DNA of 64,000 nt, from the NCBI RefSeq assembly GCF_007896845.1, contig NZ_VOHS01000002.1:248001-312000 (forward strand), given 5' to 3'. The notes under the pieces were generated by a model that did no database searches, was not told the DNA's origin, and saw only the letters and a program-made list of their open reading frames with translations. How positions within the stretch are numbered: position 1 is the first letter of the stretch; each line of letters begins with the position of its first letter. Of this stretch, positions 18,910 through 27,238 are shown in pieces. A program made the translations under genes and the position numbers. This stretch comes from Chitinophaga pinensis. Lineage in GTDB: Bacteria > Bacteroidota > Bacteroidia > Chitinophagales > Chitinophagaceae.

Positions 18910-20625
18910 TTATTTCTTGTTACCCTGAGCTGGTTTTGCAGCTGCTGCTTTGTTCTTGTTATCCATGTTTTCCTGGATAGCCTTTACAGTTGCATTGCCT
19001 GGATCGATAGCTGTTACTTTATCCATCCAGATCTTCATATTCGCCTGATCATCTTTGTTGTAGTAGTAGATCATCATGTACTGATAAGGGAACATCAGCT
19101 GAGCTGGTTTCATCTTCTCATCACCTTTGATCTCAAAGAATTTCTGGAAATATGGTACTGCAGCACCGTCTTTTGCTTCCGGATCTTTCGCCATGTTAGC
19201 ACGGCCTCTCCAGTAGATACCTAACGCTTCGTTGTTAGGGTATTTAGCAGCGAAAGCGCCCCATGTTGAATCTGCTGCATCGTACTGACGTGCATAGATT
19301 TCCATGGTACCTTTGAAGAACATATCCTGTACTTTACCGGTATTCTGCTCATCAGTGAAATCATTCACCAGTCTGCCATACCATTCAGCTGAACGTTTGA
19401 AATCGTGCATAGATTTGAAGTTCTCTGCAACTGTTCTGTATTTTTCAGCGTCTTTGGCAGTATCAGCCAGTGCATATTTCTCCATGTACAGACCAGCCAG
19501 TGAATCGTTCACAGCTTCCTGTGCAGAATCTGTAACGTGTTGCTGATAGATAGCGCTCAACAGTTTGTAGTCGTTCGCTTCCAGTTTGCTGTCACCTACA
19601 GTTTTTACGTACTCTTCGATTACCTGTCTGCCGGTAGCAGTATCACCTTTCTGCAGATAAGCATCTGTCAGCAGGCGAACGAATTTACCTTTGTTAGTTT
19701 CATTTGTCTGTGGCAGTACACCTTTTGCTTTGTTGATAGCTGCGTCATAGTCCTTTCTGTAGAAAGAGATCGCTGCCAGGTTGTACTCGTTTTCCACTTT
19801 ACCAGCACCTTCACCTACTGCTGCCATATATTTCTCCAGATATTTCGCTGCGTTTTCCAGAGAAAGCTGCGCTTTGGTTGGAGTAATATAGAACTGATAC
19901 AGTTCGAAATAAGCAGGAGCATAGTTAGGATCCATGTTGGTAGCCTTAGTCCAGTCGTTTACCGCATCCTGTAACAGTTTTGCGTTGTAGTTTACCAGAC
20001 CTTGTTTCATTACCGCTTCTGCGTTGTTCTGATCCAGTTCCAGTGCTTTATCGTAGGAAGTGATGGCTTTACCACCATTTTCACCACCCAGGTAACGATA
20101 AGCATCACCTAATTCGATATAATCGGCAGCAATTGGATTGTAGATCTGTTTTTTCTTACGGCCTTCATTGTTCAGCAGTTTTTCCATTACTGACAATGCA
20201 TAACCACGGTCGCCACCTTTGATTTCGCTGCTGGCATCAGCGATAGCACGTGCTACATCGCCATCACGGCCTTCAGTTGCTGTGCTGGCTGCATCAAATT
20301 TCTGTTTTGCAGCAGCTGCATCACCTTTCTTCAGGTCAAGACGACCCATACCTACCTGCAGGAGCGAAGAAGTCGGTACAGCCTGCAGCCCTTTTGTAAA
20401 AGTAGCAGCGGCACCGGCGTCATCATGCATTCCTAACTGTGCAATACCCAGATAATAATATGCTTTGTCTTCTGTAGGTTTAGCTGCAATAACTTTTTCC
20501 AGCGTCTGCTTGGCTGTTTCATACTTGCCATAATACAGGTCTTTCAATCCATCTTCCACAGATTGAGCCATTGCGCCGTTCGCGACGCACAGCATTGCAA
20601 CAATTAAACTTTTCCGTCTGTTCAT
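18910..20625 (-). CDS. Secreted tetratricopeptide-repeat protein
   Basis: A protein of about 571 residues with an N-terminal signal peptide (KSLIVAMLCVANGAMAQ) and tetratricopeptide repeats over most of its length, e.g. AYYYLGIAQLGMHDDAGAA and SYDKALELDQNNAEAVMKQG. It likely acts as a periplasmic or outer-membrane-associated protein-binding scaffold. The ATG at 20625 is used because the longer form starts with TTG. It follows the PstS-like lipoprotein gene by 38 bases and ends at a strong terminator. The lysine/alanine-rich C-terminus (NKAAAAKPAQGNKK) looks disordered. Specific function is not known; in Bacteroidota such genes are, as I recall, linked to PstS-like and TonB/ExbBD genes. Confidence 0.8.
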   Translation of the reverse strand: MNRRKSLIVAMLCVANGAMAQSVEDGLKDLYYGKYETAKQTLEKVIAAKPTEDKAYYYLGIAQLGMHDDAGAAATFTKGLQAVPTSSLLQVGMGRLDLKKGDAAAAKQKFDAASTATEGRDGDVARAIADASSEIKGGDRGYALSVMEKLLNNEGRKKKQIYNPIAADYIELGDAYRYLGGENGGKAITSYDKALELDQNNAEAVMKQGLVNYNAKLLQDAVNDWTKATNMDPNYAPAYFELYQFYITPTKAQLSLENAAKYLEKYMAAVGEGAGKVENEYNLAAISFYRKDYDAAINKAKGVLPQTNETNKGKFVRLLTDAYLQKGDTATGRQVIEEYVKTVGDSKLEANDYKLLSAIYQQHVTDSAQEAVNDSLAGLYMEKYALADTAKDAEKYRTVAENFKSMHDFKRSAEWYGRLVNDFTDEQNTGKVQDMFFKGTMEIYARQYDAADSTWGAFAAKYPNNEALGIYWRGRANMAKDPEAKDGAAVPYFQKFFEIKGDEKMKPAQLMFPYQYMMIYYYNKDDQANMKIWMDKVTAIDPGNATVKAIQENMDNKNKAAAAKPAQGNKK

Positions 20626-20663
20626 GAGCAATCCGGTTTTAAATTTTAGTTGTGTTAGTTTTT

Positions 20664-21587
20664 TTACCTAATGTTCGCTTCCCTGAATACCACGTTCAAC
20701 CTCGCAGGGAACAGTCTGAATTTTGAAATGATCATCTGTCCTTCATAACTCCCCAGGAAAGTGGCGAACCCTGATCCTAATCCTCCATATGGTTCTTTCA
20801 GACAAAAGAATAAACCACGTTTGAGGGGATAGGAGCCAAGAGCGATGTATGCCTGATATGGTTTTACAAATTCTGAACCATAATCTGCTCTCACCTTTAC
20901 CACCGTCACTTTATTTGTAAACTCTATAGAGGCAGAGTCATTCGGATCGGAGATCCAGCTCACCCCTACTACGCCAATCGCATTTTTCAGTTTTGCCACA
21001 TAATCAATCACTTCAGGATTAGTTTTCGCAGCCATCACACCAGACGGCAACGGTTTCCCCTTGTTGATTGAATCGAGGACATATCTTACCGTGCTTGAAT
21101 TCTGATTATCGAAAACTATCTGACGTTTCTGCGTGGAATCAGTTCCGTCCATAATTTTCCGCACCTGGTCCATCGTGAGGATGGTATCCGGATTACTGTG
21201 ATTAGTAATCAGTGCAACTCCGTCCCATGCTAATAACATGCTCTGTGGAGCAATCTTCTTTTCTTTTATATAGCCAGTCTCTTTTTCATTAAAATCTCTG
21301 GTTACAAAGATCAGCCTTGAACTGTCATTCAACAGGTCCTTGAAGCAATCTGCCTCAGGTTTGTATTCAGCAATGATATGCGCTTTCTTATACAAAGATT
21401 CGAAAACTTTGATCTCTGCTTCCATCAATGGACGATAGGTTTCATCCACGCTTATTCTGATGGTACCTGAAGTTGGCGTATCCCGCTCTTCCCCGGACGT
21501 GTTGGCCTGTCCGCAAGAGGCCAGTAAAGCTGTCGCTGCTAACAGGATAGTTGCTATCCGGCCATGCCTGATTAATCTGGTAAACAT
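20664..21587 (-). CDS. PstS-like substrate-binding lipoprotein
   Basis: A 307-residue protein with a lipoprotein signal (LLAATALLASCGQ, cysteine near residue 25) and a periplasmic-binding fold of the PstS-like family. Supporting segments are SGTIRISVDETYRPLMEAE, TMDQVRKIMDGT and an AVVG-like VVGVSWISDPNDS strand. The phosphate-loop residues of true PstS are not obvious and no pstCAB genes are adjacent, so phosphate uptake is not supported. It is expressed with an 81-residue membrane protein (15 bases upstream) and the TPR protein downstream, and may serve cell-envelope functions. Confidence 0.78.
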   Translation of the reverse strand: MFTRLIRHGRIATILLAATALLASCGQANTSGEERDTPTSGTIRISVDETYRPLMEAEIKVFESLYKKAHIIAEYKPEADCFKDLLNDSSRLIFVTRDFNEKETGYIKEKKIAPQSMLLAWDGVALITNHSNPDTILTMDQVRKIMDGTDSTQKRQIVFDNQNSSTVRYVLDSINKGKPLPSGVMAAKTNPEVIDYVAKLKNAIGVVGVSWISDPNDSASIEFTNKVTVVKVRADYGSEFVKPYQAYIALGSYPLKRGLFFCLKEPYGGLGSGFATFLGSYEGQMIISKFRLFPARLNVVFREANIR

Positions 21588-21602
21588 ATGTTCGTCTCTT
21601 AT

Positions 21603-21848
21603 TTAACCCTTTTGATGAAATAGATACCTTACTCCTCTATATACACGGAAAAGGCCATACGCAATTAGTACACCGCCCAAAATATTCAGTACAGTTTGAG
21701 AAATTTGAAATTCACCCAGGCCGTATTTCTGCGCAAATATTGCATACAGTCCAAAGAGTACAAAAAATATACCCCTGATTAATTCCCCGAGCGAACGATA
21801 ATTTACCTCAGTCCGCGTGTTTCCAGATCTTTCTTGTTGCATTAGCAT
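21603..21848 (-). CDS. Small two-helix membrane protein, unknown function
   Basis: About 81 residues with two predicted membrane helices (GIFFVLFGLYAIFAQKYG and LNILGGVLIAYGLFRVYRGV). A short polar N-terminus and a basic C-terminus (YLFHQKG) suggest the termini face the cytoplasm. The ATG at 21848 is preferred to the upstream TTG at 21872; another ATG lies at 21842. It is the first gene of the unit with the PstS-like and TPR genes. No family was recognised with certainty. Confidence 0.65.
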   Translation of the reverse strand: MLMQQERSGNTRTEVNYRSLGELIRGIFFVLFGLYAIFAQKYGLGEFQISQTVLNILGGVLIAYGLFRVYRGVRYLFHQKG

Positions 21849-22259
21849 TGTTAGCGAATTACAAGTATACAAAAAAATATTTCCAAATAAATACCTGTTC
21901 TTTTAGAAGATTGTTAAAAAAATCCGATTGCATGCCAGAACTTATATTGGCAAACCAGCCACTGCGGCTGGTTTTATAAACGTCGGGCATACACACATTT
22001 TTTCATATTCAATCTACATCTAATTACTTAAGAACTTGTTAAAGGCATGTTAAATACGCCTCCTCTCCCAGCTATGTCGTACATTATCACAAGAATACAT
22101 ACGCATAAAAAAGAAAGTATGGTATTATTCATTCTTACTATATAGATGCAAAAAGCACAAAATTCCATAAGAAACATTTTGGGGAATTTTAAGCGGATAA
22201 AGGCTAACACACGATATTTCAAGATTCAGATCTCCCGATAAAATAATGTTAAAATCTTG
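21849..22259. other. AT-rich divergent intergenic region
   Basis: About 400 bases between the divergent small-membrane-protein and phosphatase genes. It is AT-rich and holds one clear hairpin (21952-21974). A 64-codon minus-strand reading frame at 22028-22222 has no recognisable domain and is not accepted as a gene. No tRNA or known structured RNA was recognised. Confidence 0.5.
21952..21974. terminator. Hairpin in divergent region (terminator or attenuator candidate)
   Basis: A 9-bp perfect stem (AAACCAGCC, loop ACTGC, GGCTGGTTT) followed on the plus strand by TATAA. It lies between divergent genes, so it does not end any annotated transcript on the plus strand. It could end an unseen small RNA or attenuate the leader of the minus-strand unit. 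Confidence 0.35.
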
Positions 22260-22267
22260 TAGGTTTG
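22260..22267 (+). promoter_or_regulatory. Candidate -7 element (TAGGTTTG) before the phosphatase gene
   Basis: TAGGTTTG fits TAnnTTTG and lies 8 bases before the ATG at 22276, which implies a very short leader of a few bases. No good -33 element was found at the expected spacing, so the call is weak. Confidence 0.35.
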
Positions 22268-22275
22268 CGGAAATT

Positions 22276-22713
22276 ATGAAAATATTGATGGTATGCCTGG
22301 GCAATATTTGCCGTTCGCCCCTGGCAGAAGGTATTTTAAGGCACCTTGCCGTTCAGCAGGGACTGAACTGGGAAGTAGATTCAGCCGGTACAGGCAACTG
22401 GCACGTGGGTGATCCGCCGGACCACCGCTCCGTAAAAGTAGCCCGGCGCCATGGTATCGACATATCCGGCCTGCGCGGGCGTCAGTTCCAGACCACTGAT
22501 TTTGACGAATTTGACCGCATCTTTGCAATGGACCTGAATAATTACAGAGATATCATTCTGAAGGCCAATACCGAAGACGACAAGGCAAAAGTGCAACTGC
22601 TGCTCGATGATCAGCAACCGGTACCCGATCCATGGTACGATGATGCCCTGTTCGAACCGGTATACAAAATGATATATGAAGCCTGCGAAAAGATCGTTGC
22701 AGGAAAAAAATAA
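22276..22713 (+). CDS. Low-molecular-weight protein-tyrosine phosphatase
   Basis: A 145-residue cytosolic phosphatase of the LMW-PTP/arsenate reductase fold. The P-loop CLGNICRS (C-x5-R, residues 7-13) is at the N-terminus and the general-acid loop PDPWYDD near residues 117-123. It dephosphorylates tyrosine on proteins, often the kinases of exopolysaccharide assembly. The ATG at 22276 is chosen because the P-loop then begins at residue 7 as in the family; an ATG at 22246 adds 10 unconserved residues. hisS follows after 25 bases on the same strand. Confidence 0.92.
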   Translation: MKILMVCLGNICRSPLAEGILRHLAVQQGLNWEVDSAGTGNWHVGDPPDHRSVKVARRHGIDISGLRGRQFQTTDFDEFDRIFAMDLNNYRDIILKANTEDDKAKVQLLLDDQQPVPDPWYDDALFEPVYKMIYEACEKIVAGKK

Positions 22714-22738
22714 TTACTCAAAGCATAACTGACTAATA

Positions 22739-24088
22739 ATGATAAAACCCAGTATACCAAAAGGTACCCGCGACTTCGGACCTGTTGTAGTAAGAAAGCG
22801 GCAATACATTTTCCAGACCATCCGCGAAACATTCGAACTGTTTGGTTTCCAGCCATTGGAAACACCAACGATGGAGAATATGGATACGCTTACTGGTAAA
22901 TACGGTGAAGAAGGTGATAAACTGATATTCAAAATCCTTGATAACGGCGATATCCTCGGACGCGCCCAACAGGCAAAAGACAGCCGCGAACTTGGTATCC
23001 TGCTGTGCGAAAAAGCGCTGCGTTACGACCTCACTATTCCCTTTGCGAGATATGTGGTGATGAATCAACATGAACTGGCACTGCCTTTCAAACGTTACCA
23101 GATGCAGCCAGTATGGCGTGCTGACAGACCTCAGAAAGGACGCTACCGTGAATTTTATCAATGTGACGCCGATGTCGTAGGTAGCAACTCCCTGCTCAAT
23201 GAAATCGAATTACTCCTGATATATGATACCGTTTTCACCAAACTCGGTATGGAAGGATATGAAGTACGCATTAACAACCGTAAAATATTAAGCGCCCTCG
23301 CAGAAGTAGTAGGTCAGCCTGCACTCCTGACAGATATCACTGTCGCTATCGACAAACTGGATAAGATTGGCATGGACGGTGTTAAGAAAGAATTGCAGGA
23401 ACGTGGTCTGGCTGATGAAGAAATTGCAAAAATCGAGTCATTCCTCAATATCAGCGGCTCCAATGAAGAAAAACTGCAACAGCTGAGTGTATTGTTCAAA
23501 GACGCTCCTACCGGTCAGAAAGGTATTGAAGAACTGTCTTACGTATTGCACACACAACCAGATGCGTTCAAAACAACACCTATCCTCGACGTTACACTGG
23601 CACGTGGTCTGAACTACTACACCGGTATGATCGTAGAAGTAAAAGCACCTGCCTCCGTTAAAATGGGTAGCATCGGTGGTGGTGGCCGCTATGATGACCT
23701 TACAGGTCTGTTTGGCCTGCCAGGCCTCTCCGGTGTTGGTATCTCCTTCGGTGTAGATCGTATCTATGATGTACTGGAAGAACTCCAGTTATTCCCGGCT
23801 ACCGCACAACAAGGTACACAGGTGTTATTCATCAACCTCGATCAGGCAACCGCAGGCACTGCATTCAAGCTGTTAATGCAACTGCGTGCAAAAGGTGTTT
23901 CATCTGAACTTTTCCACGAACCATCTAAAATGGATAAACAGATGAAATACGCGAATAAGCGTAACATTCCTTATGTGATCATTATGGGTGAAAGTGAAGT
24001 GAAAGAAGGATTGGTGAGTATCAAGAATATGGTGACAGGGCAACAGGAAAAAATAGCAATGACTGAACTCGCAAATTATCAGTTCTGA
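22739..24088 (+). CDS. hisS: Histidine--tRNA ligase
   Basis: A 449-residue class II aminoacyl-tRNA synthetase that charges tRNA-His. Motif 1 is near the start (KPSIPKGTRDFGP), motif 2 lies around FKRYQMQPVWRADRPQKGRY, and the histidine-specific LARGLNYYTGMIVEV is near residue 290; the C-terminal anticodon-binding domain follows from about residue 355. It appears complete. It ends 19 bases before a strong bidirectional terminator. Confidence 0.97.
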   Translation: MIKPSIPKGTRDFGPVVVRKRQYIFQTIRETFELFGFQPLETPTMENMDTLTGKYGEEGDKLIFKILDNGDILGRAQQAKDSRELGILLCEKALRYDLTIPFARYVVMNQHELALPFKRYQMQPVWRADRPQKGRYREFYQCDADVVGSNSLLNEIELLLIYDTVFTKLGMEGYEVRINNRKILSALAEVVGQPALLTDITVAIDKLDKIGMDGVKKELQERGLADEEIAKIESFLNISGSNEEKLQQLSVLFKDAPTGQKGIEELSYVLHTQPDAFKTTPILDVTLARGLNYYTGMIVEVKAPASVKMGSIGGGGRYDDLTGLFGLPGLSGVGISFGVDRIYDVLEELQLFPATAQQGTQVLFINLDQATAGTAFKLLMQLRAKGVSSELFHEPSKMDKQMKYANKRNIPYVIIMGESEVKEGLVSIKNMVTGQQEKIAMTELANYQF

Positions 24089-24106
24089 TCTGCATGAGAT
24101 AAATGT

Positions 24107-24141
24107 AAAAGGCGGATGTGCATATTGCACATCCGCCTTTT
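24107..24141. terminator. Bidirectional terminator after hisS
   Basis: A 15- to 16-bp perfect stem (24108-24122 with 24126-24140) closed by a TAT loop, with A- and T-tracts outside. It ends hisS on the plus strand and the two-gene hypothetical unit on the minus strand. Confidence 0.92.
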
Positions 24142-24146
24142 TTAAT

Positions 24147-24347
24147 TTAAAGATTATTATTGTTTTGCTTACGCCACATTGCTTCCAGCTTATCAGCCAT
24201 TTTATTTCCTTCCTCTACAAGTCTGGGAATAGTCACCTTTCCAGTTGCAATTATTTTTCCAACTCTGTCAAGGATTTCTGATTCGGACATTGTCTTCATC
24301 TCTTCATCCGTGACCAATAATTCTTTTGGGATGTCTAATATTCTCAT
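24147..24347 (-). CDS. Small hypothetical protein
   Basis: A 66-residue charged protein without signal or membrane segments. It is predicted to be mainly helical, with MRILDIPKELLVTDEEM at the N-terminus and a basic, asparagine-rich C-terminus (MWRKQNNNN). It starts 4 bases after the reconstructed stop (24352-24354) of the larger frameshifted gene upstream, so the two are one transcript ending at the hisS terminator. No family was recognised. The tight small/large gene pairing resembles two-component stress modules, but nothing in the sequence proves such a role. Confidence 0.55.
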   Translation of the reverse strand: MRILDIPKELLVTDEEMKTMSESEILDRVGKIIATGKVTIPRLVEEGNKMADKLEAMWRKQNNNNL

Positions 24348-24351
24348 AATA

Positions 24352-24908
24352 CTAATTTAATCTTTTTTCAATGATGATTCCCTTATAGTCCCTGCCTTTT
24401 TTATAGGGTTCTGTCGGACTATCTTCTTCAATTCCGTCAGTACCATAAAATGAAAACTGCTGGTTGAACACTTCATAGTGTTTATTGACAAAATTTCGAT
24501 AAATACTGATCCTTCGATGTGCTTTACGACACCTATTAGTATCACAATGCCTTGTGCAACTTTTTTACAGTTTTCAATAAACTCAGGACCGCTATCGCTT
24601 CCCTGAACGATCAATACACCATCCTTATATACGCCAAACAATCTGGGAATTGTACTTAATACGGTGTTAAAAACCCGATACTGGTCTTCATTATCCGAGA
24701 TGGCATCATCAGATATCTTACCCGTTTTAATGTCAATATCAACCAGACCAATATTAAATAATGGCCGGTTATTAAATTGCCTGACATAATTATAAAACAC
24801 GATCTTGGTAATGTCTTTTTTCCCCTTGCTGACAAAAGAATAAAATAGCGCTTTTTCTTCGGGAATACTTTCTCCCCGCACGCTATAAACGTCCTGTGAA
24901 TGATTCAT
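24352..24908 (-). pseudogene. DUF6934-like protein gene with a one-base frameshift
   Basis: From the ATG at 24908 the frame reads MNHSQDVYSVRGESI ... FNIGLVDIDIKTGKI and IVQGSDSGPEF, like the Bacteroidota family I know as DUF6934. At an A6 run (plus-strand T6, 24561-24566) the frame that continues the family pattern changes. Downstream the -1 frame encodes RRISIYRNFVNKHYEV, FNQQFSFYG and PYKKGRDYKGIIIEKR and stops at 24352, whereas the frame open from the ATG gives an unrelated tail ending at 24357. Adding one A restores a 185-residue protein. It is either a sequencing error, a recent inactivating deletion, or slippage-dependent expression. The family name is from memory and less certain than the frameshift. 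Confidence 0.65.
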
Positions 24909-25091
24909 TAAAATGGTTGGATTAAGATTAACAAATGAAGCCCCCTGCCGCATCCTGCAGCATGACTTTCAGATCAATGGTTCTGGCTAAAATGGTTGGT
25001 TAACAATTATACATTCTCCTAAAAGAGAACAATCATAGATATGGTTTTATGGATTAACAATGTGCAAAAAACACGTAGAACTAATATAAAC

Positions 25092-25122
25092 AAAAAATGG
25101 CTGCCTCATTACAAGGCAGCCA
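25092..25122 (-). terminator. Intrinsic terminator after dsbD
   Basis: Stem TGGCTGCCT / AGGCAGCCA (9 bp) 23 bases after the dsbD stop on the minus strand, followed by a T6 run when read on that strand. The same stem sequence recurs in the terminator at 58752-58790. Confidence 0.85.
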
Positions 25123-25145
25123 CTTAAAATAAATATACTTACTAA

Positions 25146-27122
25146 CTATTTATTCTTCTTAAATGCATCCAATCCGCATTTCAGCCAGTTCGCATACTCG
25201 CCTGCATCTGGTGTATAACCTACAGGTTTGGTGAGCAGCTTCTCATCCGGACTAATCAACACATAATAAGGCTGAGAGTTATTCACAAAATTCTCAGTCT
25301 GCATCGTTGCATATTTATCACCGATAGATTTGATCTCTTTCTTACGGCCGGTATTAGTCGTGAAAAGGAACTGCTGATCTTCCGGTAATAATTTCCTGTC
25401 ATCAACATACAATGATACCAGAATATAATCTTCTTCTATCAGCGTCTTCACTTTCTCATCAGGCCATACATTCTCTTCCATCTTACGACAGTTCACACAT
25501 GCCCATCCGGTGAAGTCAATCAAAATCGGTTTATGCTGCTCTTTCGCCAGTTTCAATGCTGCCTCATAGTCATTCACTACGTTTGCTTCCACTCCTTTTG
25601 CCGCATTTTTATAAATACTGTAGCTCAATGGTGGCGGGAAACCACTGATCAGCTGACGGTTTGCATATTTTGTGTTGGTCACGCCCGGCAACAGATAAAT
25701 GGTCATCGCGAGGAAGATCGCCGCCAGTATCCAACGGGTTGGGCTGATCTTCTTCAATGGTGAATCGTGTGGGAAACGGATCTTACCCAACAGGTATAAT
25801 ACGATCAGGAATCCACAGATAATCCATACTGCGAAGAACACCTCACGTTTCACCAGTCCCCAGTGTGTTACCAGGTCAGCATTTGATAAGAACTTGATCG
25901 CCATCGCAATCTCGATGAAACCCAGTACGACCTTTACAGAAGTCAACCAGCCACCGGATTTTGGCAGTGATTTCAGCAGATTCGGGAACATCGCGAACAG
26001 TGCAAATGGCAGTGCCAGTGCAAATCCGAAGCCACCCATACCGACTGTCAGCTGCATAGCACCTCCGTCGGTAGACAGAGAACCTGCCAGCAATGAACCC
26101 AGAATAGGACCCGTACAGGAGAAAGATACCAATGCCAGTGTCAGCGCCATGAAGAAGATACCGATGATACCTCCTACACTTGTTTTTGCATCCACTTTGC
26201 TGGCCAGTCCACTTGGTAAAGTGATTTCAAAATATCCAAAGAACGAAATGGCAAACACAATGAAGATCACAAAGAAGATCAGGTTTAACCATACGTTGGT
26301 GGAAATGTTATTCAGAATTTCAGGGTCCAGCGTATCCAGAAAGTGGAACGGCAGACTCAGTAACACATAAATCAGGAAGATGAAGAAACCATAAATAGTG
26401 GCGTTCAGCACACCGGTTTTCTTATCCTGTGATTTCTTGGTAAAGAAAGATACTGTCAATGGAATCATCGGGAATACGCAAGGCGTCAGCAATGCGATAA
26501 AACCTCCGACCATACCCAGTATGAACAATCCCCACAGACTCTTTGCCTCCTGATCAGCACCACCACAATTACTCAGCGGATTCGCCATATCGATTGCAGC
26601 ACGCTTCAGCGTTTGTCCGGCAACAGCTGATTCCTGTAATCCGGCAGCCACATTCACGATATTACCGGAAGCATCCACATTAAAACGGAATTTTACTTCC
26701 TCCGGTCCTACTACTTCATCTCCTTTCAATGCCATGTAATTCACAGCACCTTCCAGTTTTGTCGCCGGTCCGTTCAGTTTTACCGCTACATCCAGTGTAA
26801 CCTGACCTTCGAAATATTTGATTTCAAGATTGTCAAATAATGCTTCGGGCGCTTTCTTCAGCGTGCCCTGCTCCGTAATACCAGTAATGGTTGCAATACT
26901 GTCCACCACTACACGGGTATTAGGTTCATCATCTTTCATGGTAGTGGAAAACAACTTCCAATCTTTCTCTACAGTACCCTTCAGATGTAAAATATATTCC
27001 TTGTCGGCCTTCTTCTCCGCGGTGTATTCCCATTTTGCTACAGATGCCTGTGCAGTGGTGTCTTGTGCTTTTACGGCAAATACAGAGGTGATAAGGATAA
27101 GGAACGTCAGCAAATGCTTCAT
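25146..27122 (-). CDS. dsbD: DsbD-type thiol:disulfide interchange protein
   Basis: A 658-residue protein with a signal peptide, a periplasmic alpha-type domain (about 21-155), eight or so membrane helices (about 195-500) with the redox cysteines in LLTPCVFPM and SFSCTGPIL, and a C-terminal thioredoxin-like gamma domain with ACVNC (C542, C545). It carries electrons from cytosolic thioredoxin to the periplasm for disulfide reduction and cytochrome c maturation. The fused alpha domain is odd: the stretch YMALKGDEVVGP at 129-140 has no cysteine where the stand-alone homologue next door has C-x4-C. It lies 116 bases after that homologue. Confidence 0.93.
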   Translation of the reverse strand: MKHLLTFLILITSVFAVKAQDTTAQASVAKWEYTAEKKADKEYILHLKGTVEKDWKLFSTTMKDDEPNTRVVVDSIATITGITEQGTLKKAPEALFDNLEIKYFEGQVTLDVAVKLNGPATKLEGAVNYMALKGDEVVGPEEVKFRFNVDASGNIVNVAAGLQESAVAGQTLKRAAIDMANPLSNCGGADQEAKSLWGLFILGMVGGFIALLTPCVFPMIPLTVSFFTKKSQDKKTGVLNATIYGFFIFLIYVLLSLPFHFLDTLDPEILNNISTNVWLNLIFFVIFIVFAISFFGYFEITLPSGLASKVDAKTSVGGIIGIFFMALTLALVSFSCTGPILGSLLAGSLSTDGGAMQLTVGMGGFGFALALPFALFAMFPNLLKSLPKSGGWLTSVKVVLGFIEIAMAIKFLSNADLVTHWGLVKREVFFAVWIICGFLIVLYLLGKIRFPHDSPLKKISPTRWILAAIFLAMTIYLLPGVTNTKYANRQLISGFPPPLSYSIYKNAAKGVEANVVNDYEAALKLAKEQHKPILIDFTGWACVNCRKMEENVWPDEKVKTLIEEDYILVSLYVDDRKLLPEDQQFLFTTNTGRKKEIKSIGDKYATMQTENFVNNSQPYYVLISPDEKLLTKPVGYTPDAGEYANWLKCGLDAFKKNK

Positions 27123-27162
27123 ATAACTAATAGGCTTTAAAGACTTTCAACCATTCCAAACA

Positions 27163-27192
27163 GTAAACGAGCTCCTTGGGGAACTCGTTTAC
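27163..27192 (-). terminator. Hairpin between the DsbD-alpha gene and dsbD
   Basis: A 13-bp inverted repeat with one mismatch (arms GTAAACGAG.TCC) in the 116-base gap between the two dsbD-related genes. On the minus strand it is followed by TGTTTGG, a poor T-tract. It may be an attenuator reducing dsbD relative to the upstream gene, or an RNA-stability element. Confidence 0.4.
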
Positions 27193-27238
27193 AATTCACT
27201 CAAACAGACGGTTGATGCCATCATGTATCGTAATTTCT

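Noticed and set aside
20664-21587. High-affinity phosphate-binding protein PstS proper
   Set aside because: No pstCAB neighbours and the phosphate-loop residues are not evident.
22028-22222. 64-codon minus-strand reading frame
   Set aside because: No recognisable family, odd cysteine/hydrophobic composition and no promoter; AT-rich intergenic noise.
24357-24480. C-terminal tail of the unshifted DUF6934-like frame as a genuine protein end
   Set aside because: The -1 frame encodes a family-like continuation with a stop just before the next gene, so the tail is better explained by a frameshift.
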